A stretch of DNA of 64,000 nucleotides from Nodularia sp034931045 (GTDB taxonomy: Bacteria; Cyanobacteriota; Cyanobacteriia; Cyanobacteriales; Nostocaceae), in assembly GCF_034931045.1 (NCBI RefSeq), contig NZ_JAYGHH010000025.1:1-64000 (forward strand). Reading direction: 5' to 3'. This document shows, piece by piece, positions 17,359 to 24,765 of this stretch. A model generated the notes under the pieces. That model was not told the DNA's origin. It worked only from the letters and a program-made list of their open reading frames with translations, and searched no databases. Positions within the stretch are counted from its first letter, which is position 1; every line of letters begins with the position of its first letter. Both the position numbers and the translations under genes were made by a program.

Positions 17359-18678
17359 ATGGACAAGCAACCTCTCCGTATTGCTATTTTTACAGCAGTA
17401 TATGCTCCGTTTTTGTCGGGGATTTCCGTTGCAGTACATCAACGGGTTCGTTGGTTACTACAGCAAGGCCATGAGGTCTTTTTAATCCACCCTCAAATCA
17501 ACGACCAGTACCCCAAAGAAATTTGCTCACGCCCCATGCTGGGACTGGATGAACTGCAATCTTTTCATAAATTTTCTGCTTATGCATACCCAACAAAACC
17601 CCTGATCTACTACAAGTCTGCGCCCGAACCATTACACCACAGTCATTGGAGTGATACCAAGTTGCTCGAAAACTTCCAGCCCGATGTTGTGCTAGTTGAA
17701 GAAGCACTGCAAATGAGAGGTTTTTATTCACTTTTTTGGGGAGGTTATGGCCGCCCTATTGGAACCGAATATGCACATCAAACGGGTACGCCAACAGTAT
17801 CACTTTTCCATACTGATGCTGTTGCTTATATCCAATATTTCTTCGGAAATTCATTGTCCAGTTTGATTCGTTCTATCATTCCCCTGATAATCAAACGGTT
17901 TAGTGAAGCTTATGACATAAATTTCTTTTGTTCTAAAGAACAGCTTGCTAAGTATAAAAATATGAAAGTTCAACGTGGTGTCTATCTATCTTATCAAGGG
18001 GTTGATTGCCAAAAATTTCACCCACGAAATATGATTCACAATCCTATTCCTGATAATAACAGACCAACGATGCTCTTTGTGGGACGAATTTCACCGGAAA
18101 AGAATGTCGCTCAACTCTTTGACATATATTCCATCGTTGCTGCCAAAATTCCTGATGTCCATTTGATAATTGTTGGTAGTGGTTCTCAGGATACAGAAAT
18201 CCGTCGGCGCTCCCAAAAGTTTGCATCTGGTATTACTATTTGGGGTGAGTCTCATGGAACAGAACTTTTGGGTTGGTTTGCTCGTGCAGATGTATTTGTC
18301 AACCCTTCAGCCACCGAAAATTTCTGCACAACTAATATTGAAGCACTCGCTTCTGGGACTCCTGTTGTAGCTGCGGGTGTCCCGTCAAGCTTAGAGCAGA
18401 TATTTCCTAGTGTTAATGGCTTTTTAGCTGAACCCAATAATCCCAAGGATTTTGCCGAAAAGGTGATCACAATTTTGTCAAACCCTGACCTCAAAGAAGA
18501 AATGTCTTTACGTAGTCGTAAGTCAATTCTAGAGTTTGATTGGTCGAGATGTATGGAAAAGTTAGAGGAAAAACTTTATCAACTTGTTGAAGCATCAAAA
18601 CCTTCGGAAGTATTATCAGTCTCGTCACGAAAGAATACAAAAGAGCGTATTGTTATAAACACTCTTTTAAATCAGTAA
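17359..18678 (+). CDS. Glycosyltransferase, GT4-like (family 1)
   Basis: 439 residues with the two-Rossmann GT-B plan. The N-terminal domain begins IAIFTAVYAPFLSGISVAV, the acceptor side of GT4 enzymes. The C-terminal domain has LFVGRISPEKNV (about 235-246), VHLIIVGSGS (about 263-272) and the donor-site Glu motif, here ATENFCTTNIEALASGTPVVA (about 316-336). It likely transfers a sugar to a lipid or polysaccharide at the inner membrane face. It is related to SqdX/digalactosyl-type transferases but not assignable to one of them. The gene stands alone; its stop is followed by a 29-codon frame and then a convergent ClC gene. Confidence 0.85.
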   Translation: MDKQPLRIAIFTAVYAPFLSGISVAVHQRVRWLLQQGHEVFLIHPQINDQYPKEICSRPMLGLDELQSFHKFSAYAYPTKPLIYYKSAPEPLHHSHWSDTKLLENFQPDVVLVEEALQMRGFYSLFWGGYGRPIGTEYAHQTGTPTVSLFHTDAVAYIQYFFGNSLSSLIRSIIPLIIKRFSEAYDINFFCSKEQLAKYKNMKVQRGVYLSYQGVDCQKFHPRNMIHNPIPDNNRPTMLFVGRISPEKNVAQLFDIYSIVAAKIPDVHLIIVGSGSQDTEIRRRSQKFASGITIWGESHGTELLGWFARADVFVNPSATENFCTTNIEALASGTPVVAAGVPSSLEQIFPSVNGFLAEPNNPKDFAEKVITILSNPDLKEEMSLRSRKSILEFDWSRCMEKLEEKLYQLVEASKPSEVLSVSSRKNTKERIVINTLLNQ

Positions 18679-18698
18679 TAACCTGTTCAAAAAAACAA

Positions 18699-18788
18699 AT
18701 GAAATCCGAACACATAAGTAACTCTCTACCCTTAACCTGGGAGCGTATTCCAACCAGACGGCAAATGATTCGGCAAGTCAAAAGTTAA
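18699..18788 (+). CDS. Possible 29-residue peptide or gene remnant
   Basis: An ATG-to-TAA frame encoding a basic peptide containing LTWERIPTRRQMIRQVKS. It starts 20 bases after the glycosyltransferase stop. There is no strong SD. It may be a remnant of a larger gene or chance. Listed because the composition (Arg/Gln helix) looks more protein-like than the surrounding spacer. Confidence 0.2.
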   Translation: MKSEHISNSLPLTWERIPTRRQMIRQVKS

Positions 18789-18814
18789 TTGACATTGCCA
18801 AAAAGTATCAAATC

Positions 18815-21559
18815 TTAACTACTAACTGCGCCTCTGACTAATATGACTGTGCAGTCTACACCAGAGGCGATCGCTTCGGGAATATTACCTTGAACTGCTT
18901 GCTGTAATAATCCCTCACGAGAAGCCCCTAAAACCACAACATCATAACCTTCGGTTTTCACTAGGTCAATCACTCCTTCGGCAACCGAATCAGCTTGGAC
19001 TGGGATAGCAACTACATTGCTGGATAATTTACGGCGACGCATTAATATGCGGATGGCTTGTTCTAAAACGGTCATGTCTGGTTTTGATTGAGATGGTTTA
19101 AATACCTGGGTCAGCCGAATGTATGGATCATTCCCCAATGTTGCTAAAGCAGGTAATAATTTTATCGCTACCCTGACATTAGGGCCGCCAGCCATTGTGA
19201 CTAGCCAGCGATTGAATTGGGGAGTGGGTAGAGATGCGATTGATGCGCCAGCAGGTTGTGGGAATTCTCCTCGTTGTAGAGACTGGTGTTGCATCTCTAC
19301 AAGGGATTGGGGAAATGGAGAAGCAAATACTATGCGTTCTTTTTGCCCCAGTTTTACTAGCATTACGTCGCAGGTGGCTTGACGAATGATGGTATCGACA
19401 ACATTGCCAAAAATTCGCCCAGGGGTAGAAGTTTCACCTTTCCACCCCATTAAGATGAGGTTGATGTGTCGTTCTTCAATGGTTTCTAAAATTGCCTGGG
19501 CTGGGTCGTGGGCGACTCTAATTTGGGTGTGTAAGGGAATTTTCCACTTTTTAGCTAAAACTTCGGCTTGTCGTAGTAAGCGGCGACTTTTGGCGGTTCT
19601 GACTGGTGTTTCCGATGGCGAATTGTGAGGTGATACTAAGATGATTTGCACACACTCGATTTCATAATGGCGATCGCGGGCAATAGCGGCGGCCATTTGC
19701 AGGAGGATGGCTGCGGTTTCGGGATTCGCCACTGGTACTAATAATCGGCCTCTGCCAATATTAGGCGATCGCGTTTGATAAACTACATAAGAAGGTTCCG
19801 CCTGTGATTCTGGGGTAACGTTGCCATAATTGAGATGTTCAGCTTGGGCGCGGATGATGTCTGCACGGGTAATAATGCCAATTAATTTCCGTCCTTCTAC
19901 AACTGGTAAGCGGCTGATTTGATAACGATCTAGCAAATAGAGGACATGATTGAGGTTATGCTTGGGTCTGACTGTCATGGGAGACTTGCTCATAATCTCC
20001 CTTAACGACACATCCTTTGGTGACTGGCTATTACCCAGGATATATGAGTCACTATCGCGTTTGGTGACAAAATCCGATTGTGTAATAATTCCCACTAGCT
20101 TGCCGTTCTCTACCACCGGAAAGCCACGATGATGGGAACGGGAAAATATTTGCATTGCTTCTTCTAATGTTATATCTGCATCCAGAGTTTCGACTCGATG
20201 CTGCATAACATCGTTGGCTGTTAACTTGGTTAATATACCTTCGTGGGAAACGGCTTGAGTAATTGTGATCCCTTTTAGCTGTAAGAGTTTGTCATATAGT
20301 GATCCTGGCATTACTTTGTCGGAAACTAAGTAAGCAGCTACAGATACAATCATCAAAGGTAGTACCAGATTGAAATCTGTAGTCATTTCAAACACAATCA
20401 CAATGGCTGTAATTGGGACTTTAGAAACGGCACTAAAAAACCCCCCCATACCCGCTAAGGCGTAAGTTGTAGGAGAATCTACGGCTAAGAAATAAGAGGA
20501 CGATACACCAATCAGGTGTCCTAAACAAGAACCCAAAATCAGACTAGGTGCAAACAACCCCCCAGGCGCACCTGAACCAAAGGCAATCATGGTCAAAGTG
20601 AATTGAGATAAAAAGGCGATCGCAGCGAAAGGTACATTAGCTTCACTGATAATCATATACTCTCGTAAACCCGCATAATCACGGAAAGATTCAGGAAGCA
20701 TTGCCACGACTAAACCGGAAATACATCCAGCTAAAGCCATCTTTAGCGGCAAGCTGAGGTGTAAAGTCTGATAAATTTTTATACTATTAATTACACCATG
20801 ATTAAATAATGCACCGAGAAACCCTGCTAAAATCCCCAACAACAGGAAAAAGGGAATTTCCGGCAAAGTGAAGTTACTAGAGTATTGGATCAATTCCAGA
20901 TTTAGTTCTAAACTGCCACCACCTAACAGTCGGGAGACGACACCACCAATAAACGAAGCGATAATGGCAGTACCTAAAGTTAAACCTGATACATCATGGA
21001 GTAACTCCTCAATGATAAATAGTACACCTGTGATTGGGGCATTGAAAGCAGCTGCTAAACCCGCACCCGCACCCGCCGCAATCATCTGTCGGCGATGATC
21101 TGGGGAGGTGGGAACCCAGCTACTCATTCCGGCTGCTAAACCCGCCCCAACATGAACGGTGGGGCCTTGTCGTCCCAAAGCCATCCCTGACCCCAGGGTG
21201 ATAATAGCACTAATTAATTTGACAATTGCCACTCGCCAGGATAATGTAATTGGCACATTAGCAAGAGTGGCTTTAACTTGAGGGATACCGCTACCAGAAG
21301 CTTCTGGCGCAAATCTATTCACTAACCAGCCAGCTATAAACCCAAAGCTTAAACCAATACCAGGCAAGACTAACCAGGCAGGTAAAATTTGGCTAGTTTG
21401 GACTCGCCATGTCCCTAACCATCCTGATCCTATTTTCAGGAATACCGCAGAAAGGGCAGCTACAAGACCAATAATACAAGCTTCGGCGATCGCTAAACCT
21501 TTTCGCGGTTGCAACCAGAGGCGAAAGCGCTGAGTTAGACCAGAAAGCGCCATAATCAT
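18815..21559 (-). CDS. ClC-family chloride channel with CBS pair and two USP domains
   Basis: 914 residues. Residues 1-435 are a ClC membrane core with GSGIPQ (about 90-95), GRQGPTVH (about 129-136) and the GxFxP-type run GAPGGLFAPSL. A CBS pair follows (about 450-580, TANDVMQ and LREIMSK). Two universal-stress-protein domains end the protein (about 600-745, with MGWKGET; and about 785-910, with VLGASREG). The gating Glu of exchangers (E148 in E. coli ClC) is Gln131 here, codon CAA. The inner proton Glu is kept (FIIEEL). The swap suggests channel-like or uncoupled Cl- movement, perhaps gated by nucleotides on CBS or USP. Two close ATG starts exist (21559, 21553). Confidence 0.9.
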   Translation of the reverse strand: MIMALSGLTQRFRLWLQPRKGLAIAEACIIGLVAALSAVFLKIGSGWLGTWRVQTSQILPAWLVLPGIGLSFGFIAGWLVNRFAPEASGSGIPQVKATLANVPITLSWRVAIVKLISAIITLGSGMALGRQGPTVHVGAGLAAGMSSWVPTSPDHRRQMIAAGAGAGLAAAFNAPITGVLFIIEELLHDVSGLTLGTAIIASFIGGVVSRLLGGGSLELNLELIQYSSNFTLPEIPFFLLLGILAGFLGALFNHGVINSIKIYQTLHLSLPLKMALAGCISGLVVAMLPESFRDYAGLREYMIISEANVPFAAIAFLSQFTLTMIAFGSGAPGGLFAPSLILGSCLGHLIGVSSSYFLAVDSPTTYALAGMGGFFSAVSKVPITAIVIVFEMTTDFNLVLPLMIVSVAAYLVSDKVMPGSLYDKLLQLKGITITQAVSHEGILTKLTANDVMQHRVETLDADITLEEAMQIFSRSHHRGFPVVENGKLVGIITQSDFVTKRDSDSYILGNSQSPKDVSLREIMSKSPMTVRPKHNLNHVLYLLDRYQISRLPVVEGRKLIGIITRADIIRAQAEHLNYGNVTPESQAEPSYVVYQTRSPNIGRGRLLVPVANPETAAILLQMAAAIARDRHYEIECVQIILVSPHNSPSETPVRTAKSRRLLRQAEVLAKKWKIPLHTQIRVAHDPAQAILETIEERHINLILMGWKGETSTPGRIFGNVVDTIIRQATCDVMLVKLGQKERIVFASPFPQSLVEMQHQSLQRGEFPQPAGASIASLPTPQFNRWLVTMAGGPNVRVAIKLLPALATLGNDPYIRLTQVFKPSQSKPDMTVLEQAIRILMRRRKLSSNVVAIPVQADSVAEGVIDLVKTEGYDVVVLGASREGLLQQAVQGNIPEAIASGVDCTVILVRGAVSS

Positions 21560-21641
21560 GAAAAGTTAATCATTTTATTGCCATTCACTAGCAAAGACTC
21601 AGATAAATAGAGTCCTAATGCTGTGATCCTATCTGGAATTT

Positions 21642-22955
21642 TTAATAAATTCTACCAGTTGTCGATAATCCTTCTACTACCAAGGATGGGGTATAACAAG
21701 ACCCATTCCAATCAGCATCATTACCTAATGCAACTAATTGTTTGAGAACTGTGTAGACGTTACCTGCGACCATTGTATCTTTAACACGCCCAATTATCTG
21801 GCCGTTTTTGACACGATAACCCAAATCAATATTGATAGAAAAGTCTCCAGAAATGCCGTTACCACCACCTAGCATTTGATCCACAATTAAGCCATCATCC
21901 ATTTGATGTATTAATTCTTGTAGTGATGCCGAACCGGGCTGGATCAAGAAGTTAAATAAACCAGGGCTAGGATAACTGCCAAAACTAGAGCGAAAACCAT
22001 TACCAGTAGTGTTAATACCTAATTGTTTTCCTGTGGTGCGATCGCAATAAAAATTTTGTAAAATACCATCTTGAATAAATACTAAAGGCGTTGTGGGAGT
22101 ACCTTCATCATCAAAGGGACAACTATAAGGGCCAGCCTGTGGGTCTTGGTAGAGGGTGAGTCCAGGTGACATGACTTGTTTACCCAGGCGTTCTACCCAA
22201 GGAGAAGCGACTTCTAGAATCCGCTTGCCATTTAAAGCGGCTTGTGCAGTTCCCCAAAGCATATCAGCAGCTTTAGAGGTAAATAACACCGGAACGCGAC
22301 CAATGGGGGTGGGGACATTTTCTCTAGACCAATCTAATCTTTGTAAAATTTGATGCGCTAATTTTTCAGGGTGGAGAATATCCCGTTGGGTTTGACCATC
22401 AGCAACACTTAAAAAATCATCGCCCCGGACCCATTCGGCGGCCATATAGCAACTGAGAGTTGTGTCAGTGTAGTAACAATTTAAACCTTGAGTATTGGAA
22501 AGTCTAGTAGTTTCAACATCACATTCCCAGTCACTGTTGCAAAGCACATCTGGATAGACATCACGAATCAGCGCGATCGCTTCTTTGCCCCAATTGACCA
22601 ATACTTCTAATGGTACATCTGACCCGATATCTGGATAAGATGGCTGAGAATTTTTGACTAACTCCACAGCTTCTGGCTGGTTCAGGTAACTCAACGCCAA
22701 AGCTCGTTCCACCATTGTTTGTGCGGGGACAGAACCATAAGCTACAGTCAGTCCTGGTCGCCCATTGCGCCACAGTCGTAGAGCTGTACCTTCAGATTGG
22801 CTAGTTTCTAGCTGTTTGAGACGGTTAGCCTCAAAAAAGATGGGGCGAGAAAGCGATCGCGACTGATAGACCTCCGCAGCTTCTGCTCCCGACTTGATAG
22901 CTAGTTCCAGCAGCTGTTCTGCCAGTGTATCTTGTGACAAGTTTTCCGGACCCAT
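21642..22955 (-). CDS. tldE: TldE/PmbA-family protease subunit
   Basis: 437 residues from the chosen ATG; an upstream start at 23027 would add 24 residues without family features. The protein matches TldE/PmbA, the non-catalytic partner of TldD: FEANRLKQLETSQSEGTALR near the N-terminus, then DDEGTPTTPLVFIQDG (about 298-313) and the C-terminal GNVYTVLKQLVALGNDADW. It lacks the HExxxH zinc site, as expected. The TldD subunit is encoded at 1.4-2.8 kb. The gene lies 82 bases upstream of the ClC gene on the same strand, so joint transcription is possible. Confidence 0.88.
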   Translation of the reverse strand: MGPENLSQDTLAEQLLELAIKSGAEAAEVYQSRSLSRPIFFEANRLKQLETSQSEGTALRLWRNGRPGLTVAYGSVPAQTMVERALALSYLNQPEAVELVKNSQPSYPDIGSDVPLEVLVNWGKEAIALIRDVYPDVLCNSDWECDVETTRLSNTQGLNCYYTDTTLSCYMAAEWVRGDDFLSVADGQTQRDILHPEKLAHQILQRLDWSRENVPTPIGRVPVLFTSKAADMLWGTAQAALNGKRILEVASPWVERLGKQVMSPGLTLYQDPQAGPYSCPFDDEGTPTTPLVFIQDGILQNFYCDRTTGKQLGINTTGNGFRSSFGSYPSPGLFNFLIQPGSASLQELIHQMDDGLIVDQMLGGGNGISGDFSINIDLGYRVKNGQIIGRVKDTMVAGNVYTVLKQLVALGNDADWNGSCYTPSLVVEGLSTTGRIY

Positions 22956-23134
22956 GACCCTCGGTGAATTGTGGATTTTGAATTTTGGTCTGCAAATGAA
23001 TGAACGCAGACAATTATCCCAAATCATTGGTATCTATCTGCGTTTTATTCACCAAAAAAATTCTCCGAAAATCATCCGCGTGTATTAGTCTGTACCAGTA
23101 TTAGACCTTTGACTCAATGATTAGTCCTCTCTAA

Positions 23135-23998
23135 TTACGCCAGATTTAAATTTTGTAGTAGCCAAAATCCGGTAAAAGATTCGGCTTGAGGGTCAGACTG
23201 GACACCAATAAAATGCACGCCATTAGCTTTTTCTTTGGCTGTCTCAAAACCTTTAGCTTCAGCTAAAGTTTGGGGATTTTTGATATTAGCCAAAATCCAA
23301 CTTTCAGTAGCACCAGTTTCTAAAACCAATCTCTCCCCTTGTTTAGTATCAAAGTTCAAGCAAGCCAACTCTAAACCTGATAGCCACCCCGCTATCGGTA
23401 AAGCTCTAGGTGAGAAAATTAAAACACCAGGAATGCGAGTTTCAGGAGATACGTTTGCCAATTCTAGAGGAAAAGCTTCACCAAAGCCAATTTCCCACTC
23501 TGACATATCAGCAAATTCAGCTGCTTGTAGGCTGACAAATGCCCACTGCTTACCTTCCAAAGCATCTGGTAAACGTTGGGGTAAGGGGCTATCTAAGCGC
23601 ACCGAAAGATTAGTTCCGCCTTGATACCCTGGTTCTTGAGGATAAACTTCCTTCATTCGTTGCTTTAACCATTGATTCAGAACTAAAATCCGGCGGCTAG
23701 GTTGGGCAGGGATACCCACATCCTGGCAAGCTTTAGTAATCATATTGCTCATTTGACGGCGGAAAAAGCGGATTCTGATTGGTGCTTCCCCTGCCTTCTC
23801 AATTGCTTCTTGTAAAGCCCGACGCAACCAACCCGAATTTACCTCAGTACTGGGGCAATACTGGGCATAACGGAACAAAGAGTCCGGTTTTGTGCTGATA
23901 TCCGAGGGACTTTCACAAACTAAGACTTCCCAAACTTTTTTCTGTTTTTCGTCCAAAATTGGACGAGAGTAAAAATCAATTTCCCAAATACTACCCAT
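23135..23998 (-). CDS. Tab2/Atab2-family RNA-binding protein
   Basis: 287 residues from ATG 23998; the start at 24079 would add 27 residues without conservation. The N-terminus WEIDFYSRPILDEKQKKVWE and the later FFRRQMSNMITKACQ and PSRRILVLNQWL match the Tab2/Atab2 family. In chloroplasts these proteins bind the psaB leader and are needed for photosystem I translation. In cyanobacteria the role is inferred to be similar, in the cytosol. Length is normal. It is followed at 180 bases by tldE on the same strand and preceded at 35 bases by a fragment of unknown origin. Confidence 0.85.
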   Translation of the reverse strand: MGSIWEIDFYSRPILDEKQKKVWEVLVCESPSDISTKPDSLFRYAQYCPSTEVNSGWLRRALQEAIEKAGEAPIRIRFFRRQMSNMITKACQDVGIPAQPSRRILVLNQWLKQRMKEVYPQEPGYQGGTNLSVRLDSPLPQRLPDALEGKQWAFVSLQAAEFADMSEWEIGFGEAFPLELANVSPETRIPGVLIFSPRALPIAGWLSGLELACLNFDTKQGERLVLETGATESWILANIKNPQTLAEAKGFETAKEKANGVHFIGVQSDPQAESFTGFWLLQNLNLA

Positions 23999-24033
23999 GT
24001 TTTGCCGTGAGATTCTGGCGATTTTATATTTTC

Positions 24034-24255
24034 TTATATTTTCATCTTGACATATACTGTGCGATCGCTGATTTTGCAAGGGTGAGAGGTAATTATGTCT
24101 TGCACAGCTTGGAGTCCAGCAGATAAAGAGGTTGAGGTATTTTCATCAATGAGAGAATCAGTTTTTGAAACTGGGACATAGGCGTAACCACCTTGCCAAA
24201 TTTCTTTGTTTGTATAGCCGCGTTCGCCCTTGGCGTTGCGATAGCAATATTCCAA
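24034..24255 (-). pseudogene. Possible gene fragment upstream of the Tab2-family gene
   Basis: A 73-codon frame opening only at TTG. It reads like real protein (EYCYRNAKGERGYTNKEIW, then GGYAYVPVSKTDSL), but there is no ATG or SD, and an in-frame TAA lies just upstream. I do not recognise the family. The stop is 35 bases before the Tab2 start on the same strand. It may be the 3' remnant of a decayed gene or a small protein with an unusual start. Confidence 0.35.
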
Positions 24256-24371
24256 TCGCCAGGCTATTTACGGTGCAAAATGAGCGTTTTATCCCTGAAT
24301 ATTGCGTAAAATACCCAGAATAACTGATACAATCGTTTGAAATGACTATAAGTTATATTTAAGCGATTAAT

Positions 24372-24764
24372 ATGGTAAATACATCTAACGTTCAGGTGAT
24401 AATTTCTCTAACTGAACTGGGTTTAGACGATGAGGATTTGCAAGCAGAAGTCCAAAATTTGCTCCCGCAGTTAAGAGATGTGGACGGGGTAGAAGATGCC
24501 GATTTAGTCGCAGTGGAAAACGCACCCAAGGATACGAAAGCTTTAGGCGGCTTTTTGTTGGGGTTGTTAAATGCACAAGTTAACGTTGCTAATATCAAAA
24601 CTGTGTTTGTTTTTTTGAGCGATCGCCTCGGCAACAAACCCATTAGAATGGTGCTGAAAGCCCCTGATGGCAGAGAACTCAACCTAGAAGCCAGCAGTCG
24701 AGAAGAATTTGAATTTGCTATCCAAAAAGCACAGGATTTTTTGAACAATACATCAAACAGCTAA
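24372..24764 (+). CDS. EACC1-like effector-associated constant component
   Basis: 130 residues, acidic, one compact alpha/beta domain: VQVIISLTELGLDDEDLQAE at the start, VDGVEDADLVAVENAPKDTKA, a short hydrophobic helix ALGGFLLGLL, and a final strand-helix IRMVLKAPDGRELNLEA. This pattern matches the small EACC1 component described by comparative genomics of bacterial conflict systems, where it is encoded just before caspase-like, TIR or other effectors. Here one base separates its stop from the caspase gene, so the two are surely translated together. The role is inferred: it should hold, activate or localise the effector. No SD is evident before its ATG. Confidence 0.7.
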   Translation: MVNTSNVQVIISLTELGLDDEDLQAEVQNLLPQLRDVDGVEDADLVAVENAPKDTKALGGFLLGLLNAQVNVANIKTVFVFLSDRLGNKPIRMVLKAPDGRELNLEASSREEFEFAIQKAQDFLNNTSNS

Positions 24765-24765
24765 G

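Noticed and set aside
24392..24748. 118-codon minus-strand frame opposite the EACC1-like gene
   Set aside because: The plus-strand product fits a known family and sits one base from the caspase gene; the reverse frame has antisense-type composition.
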